A stretch of DNA of 64,000 nucleotides, from positions 119,781-183,780 of the forward strand of contig CACYOC010000001.1 of NCBI GenBank assembly GCA_902775975.1. The letters run 5' to 3'. Below the pieces are notes generated by a model. The model ran no database searches, was not told the DNA's origin, and saw only the letters and a program-made list of their open reading frames with translations. Shown here one piece after another: positions 1 to 9,129 of the stretch (positions within the stretch are counted from its first letter, which is position 1; the number at the start of each line of letters is the position of its first letter). The DNA is from an uncultured Bacteroidales bacterium (GTDB lineage: Bacteria; Bacteroidota; Bacteroidia; Bacteroidales; Bacteroidaceae). Both the position numbers and the translations under genes were made by a program.

Positions 1-1
1 T

Positions 2-2008
2 CCCGACGCCACTTCAGGCACCAAGGCACTGTGTTTCTGCGGAAACAACAATCTCATTTACAAGCAGCCTACAGAAGTTACCCTTCCGGCAGGTTCCTAT
101 AAGATGAAGATTCGTCTCTTCCCTTATAACGGTGCCTATTCCACACAACAGCCCACGACGAAAGTGAAGGACTTCACAGGTTTTGTTGCCAACAACGGTA
201 CAGAATATTTCAATGAGAACAGATCGGACAACAAGGAAATTACGCTCAACAGCAACGTCTGGAATGAGGAAACGATTTTCTTTGAGCTGACGGAGCCGAC
301 TACCGGTCACTTTCAGGTCAGTTATGGAATCCAGTATTTCGTTGTCGTTGACGACATTCGCTTAGAAGGTGAAACAGGCATTATCACTTCTGGATTGCAG
401 AAGGTTGTAAATAAAGCAACGGCTTTAAATACAGAGTTGAGCAGCAGTGACTTATCAATAGCTATCAGCAATGCAGAAGCAGTCATTGCCAATCCCACCG
501 ACCAAGATGCTGTCACCGCACAGATTTCTACGCTCTATTCAGCAATGGCAACAGCTCTGAGTGCAGCCACAGGCGTGGTAAACATCACTTCAGCCTATTT
601 GGAGAACTCCTCTTTCGAGGCAGAAAGAAAGTATCCTTGGGACTGGGGAACCGCCGGATCTGGAATTATCAGTGAAGCCAGCGAGATTTACCAGCCTTAC
701 ATTGATGGTGTCAACATGGTGGACTTCTACTCTGGCCCTGGAGGTTCCATTCTTCAGACCATCAGCCATCTGCCTGCCGGTTTCTATGCTATAGATGCAA
801 AAATGAATGGTACTGCATACCTTATCTTAGGTAAGGCTATCAGTGAAAGATTGATTTGCACAGGTGGTAAAGACCCTGTCTTCCTTCGTTACCATCCCAA
901 CATCTACGAATTGACTGCTCCAGCCGACATTATCGTAGGAATTTCGGGCTCTGGCAAATATCGTGTTGACGATTTCCGTCTGTTCTACGGCAAAGACGCA
1001 GCGTCGTTGGAGGCTCGCCTGCTGGCAGACGTAAAGGCTGATGCACAGGCTATCCTTAACAATGAGAGTTTTGCTGCCATTACTGGTTCAGAGCGTACCG
1101 CCATTGAGACAGCTCTTGAGGGTAACGATTACAGAAATGTCAATATAGCAATCAACTCGTTCGTAAGCTCCTTGGCAAACTACGAAGCTTTTGCCAAGAA
1201 AAAGGGTGAAGCCGTGAATTACACTCAGGCGATCTATCCTTACGCCACTGCTTCTCTCTTTGATGACATTCAGACAATTGTCAACACAACCGCCACATCT
1301 GCAACCAATGCTACCCAACTGACCACTCAGTTGAATGGTCTCTACTTCCAAGTCTATGTCTCCAACGCTTACTGCGAGGGTGTCGATTGCACAGACTACA
1401 CTGCCAACATCAAAGAAGCCAACATTGCAGCAGCATCACAATCCTGGGCTATGCAGAATATGAGCGTCCTTCAGTTGCCCAGCACCAAAGCCTGGAAGAA
1501 CCCCAAGACCAGCGAGAACGACAACATTGTTTTCGGAACCAGTACTTCTTATAATTATAGCACCGCAGAGAAAAAGGCATTGATTCTGAAGCAAACGCTA
1601 CAAGGACTGCCCGCAGGAAAATACGTGCTTTCCATGACCATGATGGCAAGCACCAACCTGAATGTCTATGTATTCTTTAATGGCCAGCAGATCGGTACGA
1701 TGGTAGGAAAGGGTACTGCCAGCGGTGGTAAGTATGGTGTTGCTTGGAACGACTATACCTTCGAGTTCACCAAGACTGGCGACGACGCTCAGCCTCTTCA
1801 GATTCAGTGTACTCCCCCGAACAACTACACAAAGGAATTCTACATTGACAACTTCCGTCTGTACCTGCTCAACACTGCCACTGGTATTCAGAACGTACAG
1901 CACACAGCCACGGATAGTCAGGCTATCTTCGACCTGCAGGGTCGCCGCAATGCTCAGCCCGGCAAGGGTCTGTACATTGTCAACGGCAAAAAAGTCGTGA
2001 TTAAGTAA
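2..2008 (+). CDS. Secreted multidomain protein with C-terminal tag (5' end outside window)
   Basis: The reading frame is open from base 2, so the true start lies upstream; 668 residues are visible. I do not recognise an enzyme domain. The protein has at least two similar beta-rich modules, each with a 'LPAG-Y' strand followed by '-Y-I/V-D-NFRL/DFRL', which resemble carbohydrate-binding-type jelly rolls, separated by Ala/Asn-rich helical spacers (about residues 310-430 of the visible part). It ends in the tag DLQGRRNAQPGKGLYIVNG followed by a basic tail. That tag recurs in other exported proteins of this window, which suggests export and surface anchoring by a sorting-tag pathway. The next gene starts 45 bp downstream and carries the same tag. 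Function unknown; the export call is the firmer part. Confidence 0.75.
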   Translation, partial: PDATSGTKALCFCGNNNLIYKQPTEVTLPAGSYKMKIRLFPYNGAYSTQQPTTKVKDFTGFVANNGTEYFNENRSDNKEITLNSNVWNEETIFFELTEPTTGHFQVSYGIQYFVVVDDIRLEGETGIITSGLQKVVNKATALNTELSSSDLSIAISNAEAVIANPTDQDAVTAQISTLYSAMATALSAATGVVNITSAYLENSSFEAERKYPWDWGTAGSGIISEASEIYQPYIDGVNMVDFYSGPGGSILQTISHLPAGFYAIDAKMNGTAYLILGKAISERLICTGGKDPVFLRYHPNIYELTAPADIIVGISGSGKYRVDDFRLFYGKDAASLEARLLADVKADAQAILNNESFAAITGSERTAIETALEGNDYRNVNIAINSFVSSLANYEAFAKKKGEAVNYTQAIYPYATASLFDDIQTIVNTTATSATNATQLTTQLNGLYFQVYVSNAYCEGVDCTDYTANIKEANIAAASQSWAMQNMSVLQLPSTKAWKNPKTSENDNIVFGTSTSYNYSTAEKKALILKQTLQGLPAGKYVLSMTMMASTNLNVYVFFNGQQIGTMVGKGTASGGKYGVAWNDYTFEFTKTGDDAQPLQIQCTPPNNYTKEFYIDNFRLYLLNTATGIQNVQHTATDSQAIFDLQGRRNAQPGKGLYIVNGKKVVIK

Positions 2009-2053
2009 GATTACACCTTATTATATATATAGTACAAAGACTAAAAAAAAGAT

Positions 2054-2986
2054 ATGATTATGAAAAAGCACATTTTATCTAAGAGAATTATTGCAGTAGC
2101 AGCACTGCTGACTTGCGTTTCTATGCAGAGTATGGCTGACTCATTCAACAATGTTTGGGTCAAGGCTTTTGCCCTTCCTTCCAATGGAGGTAGTGTATAC
2201 GTAGATTGGTACTTGGATGATGTTAATCCCCAAAGCGTTTCCGAGTTCAAACGTTCTACCAACGCGGCAGCCAGTAGTGCTTTCATTTATACAGAGCCTG
2301 CTGCTGGTTTCCTTTTTGCCGGTGTGGCTCGCGATATGGACTGCAACGGAGCCTACGATGCTGAGAAAGACAGACAGGTTCACATCTGGTACAACTATTT
2401 CTTTACGGCTTTTTATGACCACACCGACTATATTGGAGGAAGTTCTACCGAGGCCATGGATATAGCAGAGGAAGCTCTGGCCCAGATGACCCAACCTACA
2501 GACCAGGTGCTCGCTATCTTTACAAAGGGTGACGTTGCCAAGCGTGCTATAGACGAAGAAGCATGTGGCTACGTCTTCTCCAGCAAACTTGACAACCAGC
2601 CTGGCGATCAGGTAACGTTCTACGCATACGGTGACGTCGATTCCAGAAACACTCCCAACAAGTATTACAAGTTCCACAGCTGGCGCGACGAGCAAGGTAA
2701 TACAGTCAGCACCAATCGCGAGTTGACCGTCACCGTTCAGGGTATGAAGACCTATTACGCTCACTTTGAACCAACCACAAAGGCTGATTATCAAACAACC
2801 GAGAAGCTTCCTGATCGTTTTAGGTGGGACTACGACAACCCCGGATGGGATCCCGCTGGTATAGAGACTGTCAGTGCTGGCAAGAGCGCTGCTGACAAGG
2901 CTATCTACGACCTACAGGGTCGCCGCGTGGCTCAGCCTGGCAAGGGCCTGTTCATCCAGAACGGCAAAATATTCGTGATTAAGTAA
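2054..2986 (+). CDS. Secreted hypothetical protein with InlB-type repeat-like domain and C-terminal tag
   Basis: 310 residues. The N-terminus is a signal peptide: basic MIMKK..., then a hydrophobic stretch ending near SMADS. A second ATG two codons in (2060) is an equally good start. Residues about 190-250 match the pattern of bacterial InlB-B-like repeats (GDQVTFYAYGD, YYKFHSWRDEQG, then a V-G-TYYAHFE ending), usually an extracellular beta domain. The C-terminus carries the tag IYDLQGRRVAQPGKGL shared with the gene just upstream. It lies 45 bp after that gene and 26 bp before the SusC gene, so the three may be cotranscribed. No catalytic motif seen; probably a surface-exposed or binding protein. 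Confidence 0.75.
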   Translation: MIMKKHILSKRIIAVAALLTCVSMQSMADSFNNVWVKAFALPSNGGSVYVDWYLDDVNPQSVSEFKRSTNAAASSAFIYTEPAAGFLFAGVARDMDCNGAYDAEKDRQVHIWYNYFFTAFYDHTDYIGGSSTEAMDIAEEALAQMTQPTDQVLAIFTKGDVAKRAIDEEACGYVFSSKLDNQPGDQVTFYAYGDVDSRNTPNKYYKFHSWRDEQGNTVSTNRELTVTVQGMKTYYAHFEPTTKADYQTTEKLPDRFRWDYDNPGWDPAGIETVSAGKSAADKAIYDLQGRRVAQPGKGLFIQNGKIFVIK

Positions 2987-3012
2987 GCGAAGATAAAACA
3001 CAATCCATCACT

Positions 3013-6000
3013 ATGCAGAGAATCAAATGCCTACTGCTACTCCTGACCTTCGCACTGCTGGCTGCAGCCCAGCCGGCAGACCAGAAGGGTTCCATCAGCG
3101 GTACCGTTGTCGATGAGAACGGCGAGCCGATGATTGGCGCCTCGTTACGACTGCAGAAGAGTAAGCAGGGCACCATCACTGACGCGGAGGGTCGCTTTGC
3201 CCTCCCCTCTTCTTCCCGTGGCGATATGGTCACTATTTCATATCTCGGCTACGAGTCTGTCACTGTTGCTGCCAGCAAGTTGGCGCAGATGAAGACCGTC
3301 CAGATGAAACCCGACAAGAGCCAGCAGATTGAAGAGGTTGTGGTAACGGGAATGCAGAAGGTGGATAAACGACTGTTCACAGGTGCTACGACGAAGCTCA
3401 GTGCCGAAAACACCAAGATTGACGGTCTGGCAGACATCAGCCGGTCCTTGGAGGGACGTGCTGCCGGTGTCTCCGTGCAGAACGTCAGCGGTACTTTCGG
3501 TACTGCTCCCAAGATTCGTGTCCGTGGCGCCACCTCTATCTACGGTAACTCCAAGCCCCTGTGGGTGGTTGATGGTGTTATCATTGAAGACGTCACCGAC
3601 GTCACTGCCGACGACCTGTCGAGCGGTGACGCCGAGACGCTTATCTCCTCGGCTGTTGCTGGTCTGAACGCCGACGACATTGAATCATTCGACATTCTGA
3701 AGGACGGCTCAGCCACCTCTATCTACGGTGCCCGAGCCATGTCGGGTGTCATTGTTATCACCACCAAGAAGGGCAAGGCCGGCAAGACCCGCGTAGGCTA
3801 TACCGGCGAATACACCCTTCGCCTGCGTCCTCGCTACAGTCAGTACAACATCATGAACTCTCAGGAGCAGATGGACGTCTATCAGGAAATGCGCGACAAG
3901 GGCTGGTTCAACTTCTCCGACACCTACCGCGCCTCCAACAGCGGCATCTTCGGCAAGATGTATCAGTTGGCGAACGTCTATAACGACGCCACAGGCACCT
4001 TTGCCTTGGCCAACAACGAAACGGCTCAGAATGCGTACCTCCGTCAGGCGGAATACCGCAATACCGACTGGTTCAGTGAACTGTTCACCAGCAGCATCCA
4101 GCACAACCACTCCGTCAGCGTGTCGGGTGGTACGGAGAACGTCAGCTTCTACGGTTCTCTCAGTGCTATGTACGACCCTGGGCGCTACCGTCAGAACAAG
4201 ATACAGCGTTACACTGCCAACATGAACACCTCCGTGAAGCTGTCCAAGCAGGTGACGCTGAACCTCATCAGCAGCGGCAGCTACCGCAAGCAGCGCGAGC
4301 CTGGCACGCTGAGCCAGTCTATCGACCCTGTGGCCGGTGAGGTGAAGCGCGACTTCGACATCAACCCGTTCAGCTTTGCCCTGAACTCGTCGCGCACCAT
4401 GGACGCTAACGAGTACTACACCCGCAACTACACGCCGTTCAACATCAAGAACGAGTTGGACAACAACTACATAGACCTGAACGCCGTCAATCTGAAGTTC
4501 CAGGGCGAGCTGAAGTGGAAGCCGATTCGCGAAGTGGAACTCAGCGCCTTGGCAGCCCTCAGCTACCAGACCTATACCCGTGAGCACCAGATTAAGGATA
4601 ACTCCAACCAGGCTCAAGCCTACCGCTCCATGGGCGACGCCGTCGTGCGCCAGAACAACCCGTGGCTCTACCATAACCCCGACGACCCCTACGCACTGCC
4701 TATCACGGTGCTGCCCGTCGGCGGTATCTATCAGAAGACCGACAACAAAATGCTGGGTACCGACTTCCGCTTCACCGCCAGCTGGAACCACGTCTTTGAC
4801 GACACCCATATCGTCAACCTCTTCGGCGGTTCCGAGATTGGAGCCGTTGACCGTCAGGCGAACTACTTCAACGGCTGGGGTATGCAGTACGACAAGGGCG
4901 AAATGCCGTTCTACGTCTATGAGTTCTTCAAGAAGGGCGTCGAGGACAATGTCGATTACTACTCGCTGACACGTACCAAGAGCCGCTCGGCAGCGTTCTT
5001 TGCCAACGGTACCTATTCCTATATGGGACGCTACACCATTAACGGCACCTACCGCTACGAGGGTACCAACCGCTTAGGTCGCAGCCGTTCTGCCCGTTGG
5101 CTACCCACCTGGAACATCTCCGGAGCGTGGAATGCCCACGAGGAGAAGTTCTTCGAGAGTCTGCGTCCCACCCTGTCGCACCTGTCGCTGAAGGCCAGCT
5201 ACTCGCTGACTGCCGACCCCGGACCGCTGTGGGTCAGCAATGCTACCATCGTGATGAAGAACTTCAAGCCCTATCGTCCCTTTACCAACATCAAGGAGAC
5301 GGGGTTGAAGATTGAAGATATTGCCAACGAAGAGCTGACCTACGAGAAGAAGCACGAACTGAACCTCGGTCTGAGCGTCGGTTTCCTCGCCAATCGCATC
5401 AATGTGGAGTTCGACTGGTTCCGTCGTAAGAACTACGACCTTATCGGCCCTATCTACGTGACGGGCGTCGGCGGTGCTATCAGCAAGATGGCTAATGTGG
5501 CTGATATGAAGTCTAACGGTGCCGAGCTGAGCATTACCACTAAGAACATTGTCAAGAAAGACTTCTCGTGGGAGACCAACTTCATCTTTACCCACGTGAC
5601 CACGAAGGTCACTGACTTGGAGGCGCGTCCCAACATCATCCAGATGGTGGTAGGCAACGGTTTCACACAGGTGGGCTATCCTCACCGTGCCCTGTTCTCC
5701 TACCGCTTCAACGGTCTGGACGACCACGGTCTTCCCCGTATCACTGACCAGGACGGCAACGTCGTCACCTCTGGCAGCACCATCAACTTCCAGTCGCAGA
5801 ATCTCGGCCACCTCGTCTATGAGGGTCCCACAGAGCCTACGACCTTCGGTAGCTTGGGCAACGTCTTTAAATACAAGAACTTCCGCCTCAACGTGTTCAT
5901 CACCTACTCCTACGGCAACGTCGTGCGTCTGTACCCCTCATTCAAGGCGAGCTACTCCGACCTCTACGCAATGCCGAAGGAGTTCCAGAACCGCTGGGTC

Positions 6001-6351
6001 GTACCTGGTGACGAGCTGCGCACCGACGTTCCCGTCATTCTCACCAAGCGTCAGGTGACGGAGGACACCAATATGGCCACACTCTACAATGCCTACAACT
6101 ACTCCACGGCACGTGTGGCAAAGGGCGACTTCATCCGCATGAAGGAGATTTCGCTCACCTACGACTTCCCGAAGCTGTGGCTCAAGCCGCTCCACCTCAC
6201 CGACCTGTCGCTGAAGCTGCAGGCCACCAACCTCTTCCTGTTCTATTCAGACTCCAAGCTGAACGGTCAGGACCCAGAGTTCGTCAACTCCGGCGGTGTG
6301 GCAACGCCCATTCCCAAGCAGTTTACAATGACAGTAAGGCTGGGTATTTAG
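3013..6351 (+). CDS. SusC/RagA-family TonB-dependent outer-membrane transporter
   Basis: 1112 residues, a normal length for SusC. After a signal peptide (to about LAAAQP) comes a carboxypeptidase-regulatory-like domain (about 26-110: GSISGTVVDENGEPMIGAS). The TonB-box-like stretch EEVVVTGMQ and the plug follow, with the family motifs PLWVVDGVI and ATSIYGARAMSGVIVITTKKG. The remainder is the 22-strand beta barrel, ending in a C-terminal aromatic/hydrophobic strand (FTMTVRLGI). SusC proteins import oligomers too large for porins in complex with a SusD lipoprotein, powered by TonB/ExbBD. The SusD gene follows 37 bp downstream. Downstream genes are a metallopeptidase and DUF4302 rather than glycosidases, so the cargo may be peptide; that is an inference. 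Confidence 0.95.
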   Translation: MQRIKCLLLLLTFALLAAAQPADQKGSISGTVVDENGEPMIGASLRLQKSKQGTITDAEGRFALPSSSRGDMVTISYLGYESVTVAASKLAQMKTVQMKPDKSQQIEEVVVTGMQKVDKRLFTGATTKLSAENTKIDGLADISRSLEGRAAGVSVQNVSGTFGTAPKIRVRGATSIYGNSKPLWVVDGVIIEDVTDVTADDLSSGDAETLISSAVAGLNADDIESFDILKDGSATSIYGARAMSGVIVITTKKGKAGKTRVGYTGEYTLRLRPRYSQYNIMNSQEQMDVYQEMRDKGWFNFSDTYRASNSGIFGKMYQLANVYNDATGTFALANNETAQNAYLRQAEYRNTDWFSELFTSSIQHNHSVSVSGGTENVSFYGSLSAMYDPGRYRQNKIQRYTANMNTSVKLSKQVTLNLISSGSYRKQREPGTLSQSIDPVAGEVKRDFDINPFSFALNSSRTMDANEYYTRNYTPFNIKNELDNNYIDLNAVNLKFQGELKWKPIREVELSALAALSYQTYTREHQIKDNSNQAQAYRSMGDAVVRQNNPWLYHNPDDPYALPITVLPVGGIYQKTDNKMLGTDFRFTASWNHVFDDTHIVNLFGGSEIGAVDRQANYFNGWGMQYDKGEMPFYVYEFFKKGVEDNVDYYSLTRTKSRSAAFFANGTYSYMGRYTINGTYRYEGTNRLGRSRSARWLPTWNISGAWNAHEEKFFESLRPTLSHLSLKASYSLTADPGPLWVSNATIVMKNFKPYRPFTNIKETGLKIEDIANEELTYEKKHELNLGLSVGFLANRINVEFDWFRRKNYDLIGPIYVTGVGGAISKMANVADMKSNGAELSITTKNIVKKDFSWETNFIFTHVTTKVTDLEARPNIIQMVVGNGFTQVGYPHRALFSYRFNGLDDHGLPRITDQDGNVVTSGSTINFQSQNLGHLVYEGPTEPTTFGSLGNVFKYKNFRLNVFITYSYGNVVRLYPSFKASYSDLYAMPKEFQNRWVVPGDELRTDVPVILTKRQVTEDTNMATLYNAYNYSTARVAKGDFIRMKEISLTYDFPKLWLKPLHLTDLSLKLQATNLFLFYSDSKLNGQDPEFVNSGGVATPIPKQFTMTVRLGI

Positions 6352-6388
6352 TTGAAAGTTGAGAGTTTAGAGTTGAGAGTTTAGAGTT
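6352..6388 (+). repeat. GAGTTTAGAGTT-type leader repeat before the SusD gene
   Basis: The whole SusC-SusD spacer consists of a low-complexity unit of about 14 bp (GAGTTGAGAGTTTA) repeated about 2.5 times and ending directly at the ATG. The same unit occupies the spacer before the lipoprotein gene at 9130, so it acts as or travels with a 5' leader. I see no promoter consensus inside it. Confidence 0.75.
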
Positions 6389-7981
6389 ATGAGAAGGCTA
6401 TATCAATATTTAACCGTATTAACAGCGGCCGTGGCGCTTTCAGCGTGCGACGACTACCTGGACGTGCTGCCCGACAACCGCACGTCGCTGGACTCTGACG
6501 GCAACATCACCGAGCTGCTGACCAGCGCCTACCCGCAGGGAAGCTACTTCATGGTGTCCGAACTGTACAGCGACAATACCGACCACTGCATAGGCAGCCA
6601 GAGCTATACCGCCTTCAACAACAGCGGTACCACGCTCCATCAGGAGGCTTCCACGTGGAAGGACATTACCGACAAGAACCAGGACAGCCCCTACCAGATC
6701 TGGGAGAGCTGCTACAAGAGCATTGCCGCCGCCAACAATGTGCTCAACGCCATTGCCGAGCGTGGCAACCCCGCCAGTCTGAATCCGCAGCGTGGCGAAG
6801 CACTACTCTGCCGTGCCTACTGCCACTTCGTGCTGGGCAACATCTTCTGCCTACCCTACAGCAGCAAGACCTGCAACCAGGCGATGGGTGTCACTTATAT
6901 GAAAACTACCGAGAGCACCGTGTCGCCCGTCTATAGCCGTGGCACCATGGCTGAGCTCTATGCCAATATTGCCGCCGACATTGAGACTGGTCTGCCACTC
7001 ATCGACGACAACCTCTACAGCGTTCCCAAGTACCACTTCAACAAGAAGGCAGCGCAGGCCTTTGCCGCCCGCTTCTACCTTTATTATATGCAGGACGACA
7101 AGTCGAACCTCGACAAGTGTATCGACTATGCCTCGCGTGCCCTCACCACCGTACCCGCCGATATGATGCGCGACTGGGAGGCTCTGGGCAAGCTGTCGGC
7201 AGGCAGTGCGCAGTACAATGCGTTTATCGACGCCAGCAACAAGGCCAACCTGCTCATCATTTCCGCCAGTTCCTACTGGACGTGGGTCTATGGTCCTACC
7301 GCCGTCGGCAAGGGCTATTGCCACAACACCAAGATTTCCGATACCGAGACTATCAACAGTACCGGTTTCTGGGGCTCCAAGGACAACGTCTATATGAAGC
7401 CCACCCAGATTAGCGGTTCTCCGCGTATCACCCACTACAAGATGGGGCAGTACGTGGAATATACTGATATCGTCAACGGCAAGGGCTATCCCCGAATGAT
7501 TGTCCCTGCCTTCACCACCGACGCCCTCATCCTGGACCGTGCCGAGGCTTACGCTCTCAAGGGCGACTACGCCAACGCCTACGCCGACCTGACGACGTGG
7601 ATGAATGCCTTCACCAAGAACAAGGGCACCGTCACCGCCGCCAGTCTGTCGAGTGTCTATGGCAGTTCCAAGGCCTACTACACGCCTACCGCTCCCACAG
7701 TGAAGAAGCGTCTCGACCCCGACTTCACCGTTACCGCTGGCGAACAGGAGAACCTGATTCACGCTGTGCTGCACGCCCGTCGTGTGGTCACGCTGCACGA
7801 GGGTCTGCGCTGGCAGGACATCAAGCGCTACGGCATTGAGATTTACCGCCGCGACGTTGACGGAATCTTGGGCGACGGCAACATCAGCGTCTATGACACC
7901 ATGAAGAAGGACGACCCCCGCCGAGCCATCCAGCTGCCGCAGTACGTCATCAGTGCCGGCATTACGGCGAATCCGAGGTAG
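6389..7981 (+). CDS. SusD/RagB-family nutrient-binding lipoprotein
   Basis: 530 residues. MRRLYQYLTVLTAAVALSAC is a lipoprotein signal with Cys as lipidated residue, followed by DDYLDVLPDN, the usual SusD start. TPR-type helices are recognisable (CRAYCHFVLGNIFCLPY; ALILDRAEAYALKGDYANAYADL), and the C-terminal half has the typical GLRWQDIKRYGIE segment. SusD caps the SusC barrel on the cell surface. The ATG is preceded by a TTGAGAGTTTAGAG-type repeat (6352-6388), and the same leader plus a similar signal peptide occurs before the gene at 9130. A GC-rich palindrome starts 5 bp after the stop. Confidence 0.95.
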   Translation: MRRLYQYLTVLTAAVALSACDDYLDVLPDNRTSLDSDGNITELLTSAYPQGSYFMVSELYSDNTDHCIGSQSYTAFNNSGTTLHQEASTWKDITDKNQDSPYQIWESCYKSIAAANNVLNAIAERGNPASLNPQRGEALLCRAYCHFVLGNIFCLPYSSKTCNQAMGVTYMKTTESTVSPVYSRGTMAELYANIAADIETGLPLIDDNLYSVPKYHFNKKAAQAFAARFYLYYMQDDKSNLDKCIDYASRALTTVPADMMRDWEALGKLSAGSAQYNAFIDASNKANLLIISASSYWTWVYGPTAVGKGYCHNTKISDTETINSTGFWGSKDNVYMKPTQISGSPRITHYKMGQYVEYTDIVNGKGYPRMIVPAFTTDALILDRAEAYALKGDYANAYADLTTWMNAFTKNKGTVTAASLSSVYGSSKAYYTPTAPTVKKRLDPDFTVTAGEQENLIHAVLHARRVVTLHEGLRWQDIKRYGIEIYRRDVDGILGDGNISVYDTMKKDDPRRAIQLPQYVISAGITANPR

Positions 7982-7985
7982 GAGA

Positions 7986-8017
7986 CCCACCCCTGCCCTC
8001 CCTGTGGAGGGAGGGAG
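7986..8017. repeat. GC-rich palindromic element, copy 1 (intergenic)
   Basis: C-rich arm and G-rich arm (CCCACCCCTGCCCTCCC, then GGAGGGAGGG) form a hairpin 5 bp after the SusD stop codon. The same element follows the stop codons at 9061 and 10440 and occurs inside coding sequence at 18.3-18.9 and 27.1 kb. No T-run follows, so it is not a classical terminator. Confidence 0.8.
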
Positions 8018-8019
8018 AA

Positions 8020-8155
8020 ATGAGAAATGCAAATGAGAAAATGAGAAACTCTGTGTCTCTGATTGCAACGCCACACTTCGCTCGTCGAAGAACCTCTGTG
8101 TTCGAAATAAATAAATTGAAAAATAAATTGTACATTGTAAATTGTCAAATTGTAA
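8020..8155 (+). repeat. Leader built of simple repeats with a nested palindromic insertion
   Basis: The spacer contains AAATGAGAAATG-type repeats (8017-8048), then a block running CTCTGTGTCTCTG ... TGTTCGAAATAAATAAATTG, then AATTGTAAATTGTCAAATTG up to the ATG of the metallopeptidase gene. The same block occurs reversed at 52.5-52.65 kb before another lipoprotein gene. Compared with that copy, this one carries 37 extra bp (8061-8097) that contain CTTCG-CTCGT-CGAAG and end in a repeat of CTCTG, which looks like an insertion with a 5-bp target duplication. Confidence 0.7.
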
Positions 8156-9061
8156 ATGAAAAGTATATATAAACTCTGGGTGCTGGCAGCAGGAGTGCTG
8201 GCGTTGGCTTCGTGCAGCAAAGAAGACCTGAACGACGTCAGCGTCATCAAGGACCACCCACAGAACACTACGGCGTTCGACAAGTGGCTGGACGTCAACT
8301 ATATGCAGCCCTACAACATTCGGCTGAAGTATCGGTTGGAGGACGGTGAGACCAACTTCACCTATACCCTCGTACCTGCCGAGACGGGCAACTCCATCAA
8401 GCTGTCGCGTATCATTCTCCACACGTGGCTGCAGGCTTACGACGAGGTGGCAGGCAAGAGCTTCACCTGTCGGCTGGCTCCAAAGGTCATTCAGTTTGTG
8501 GGCTCCGTGGCTTGGCAGACGGACAACAGCGCCATCATGGGACAGGCCGAGGACGGTATGAAGATTACCCTCTTCGGCGTCAACCAGCTGAAGATGACGC
8601 GCTCGTTCCTCAACGCCAACTACTTCCAGTCTATGCACCACGAGTTTACACACATTATGACGCAGAGCAAGAACTACGACCCCGACTTCCAGAAGATTTC
8701 CGAGGGTAAGTACGAGCCTGCCGAATGGTACACCTCCGGTCACAATACGGAGACCTACGCCCTGCAGAAGGGCTTCATCTCGTGCTACGCCATGAGCGAG
8801 TACAACGAGGACTTTGCCGAGATGCTGGCGTTTTACCTCATCTACACGCAGGCTGAGTGGGACGCCAAGATGAAGACTGCCGACGCCGCCTACGTGGAAG
8901 GCTCTGGCAAGAAGCCCTCAGAGATCATCGGTCAGAAGCTGTCCATGGTTCGCAGCTATATGCTGTCGGCGTGGGACATTGACATTCAGAAGCTGCGCAC
9001 CGTTGTCCAGCGCCGTATGGACGAGGTGGTTGACGGCACGGTGAAGGTGGACGAATTGTAA
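8156..9061 (+). CDS. Putative zinc-binding metallopeptidase lipoprotein (Peptidase_Mx1-like)
   Basis: 301 residues. The signal MKSIYKLWVLAAGVLALASC gives a lipidated Cys followed by SKED, a likely surface-export context. The zinc motif HEFTH lies at residues 162-166 (H162, E163, H166), and a downstream acidic helix (EYNEDFAEMLAF) could supply the third ligand. This fits the Mx1-type 'putative zinc-binding metallopeptidase' family, often encoded next to SusC/D. Its place between SusD and a DUF4302 lipoprotein suggests it trims proteins or peptides at the surface for uptake. The signal-peptide DNA is 27/28 identical (8191-8218) to that of the next gene although the mature proteins are unrelated. 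Confidence 0.85.
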   Translation: MKSIYKLWVLAAGVLALASCSKEDLNDVSVIKDHPQNTTAFDKWLDVNYMQPYNIRLKYRLEDGETNFTYTLVPAETGNSIKLSRIILHTWLQAYDEVAGKSFTCRLAPKVIQFVGSVAWQTDNSAIMGQAEDGMKITLFGVNQLKMTRSFLNANYFQSMHHEFTHIMTQSKNYDPDFQKISEGKYEPAEWYTSGHNTETYALQKGFISCYAMSEYNEDFAEMLAFYLIYTQAEWDAKMKTADAAYVEGSGKKPSEIIGQKLSMVRSYMLSAWDIDIQKLRTVVQRRMDEVVDGTVKVDEL

Positions 9062-9062
9062 A

Positions 9063-9094
9063 GCCCACCCCCTGCCCCTCCCAAAGGGAGGAGA
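9063..9094. repeat. GC-rich palindromic element, copy 2 (intergenic)
   Basis: GCCCACCCCCTGCCCCTCCC, a short loop, and GGGAGGAG start 2 bp after the metallopeptidase stop codon. It merges into a TTGAGAG/AGTTTAGAG leader repeat (9095-9129) that runs up to the ATG of the next gene. Confidence 0.8.
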
Positions 9095-9129
9095 GTTGAG
9101 AGACAGTTTAAAGTTTAGAGTTGAAAGTT

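Noticed and set aside
3709-4809. 366-codon minus-strand ORF opposite SusC
   Set aside because: Shadow of SusC; no recognisable motif.
6851-8743. Long minus-strand ORF (630 codons) opposite SusD and the metallopeptidase
   Set aside because: It spans two genes and a spacer; its translation is Val/His/Gly-rich, typical of an antisense shadow of a GC-rich gene.
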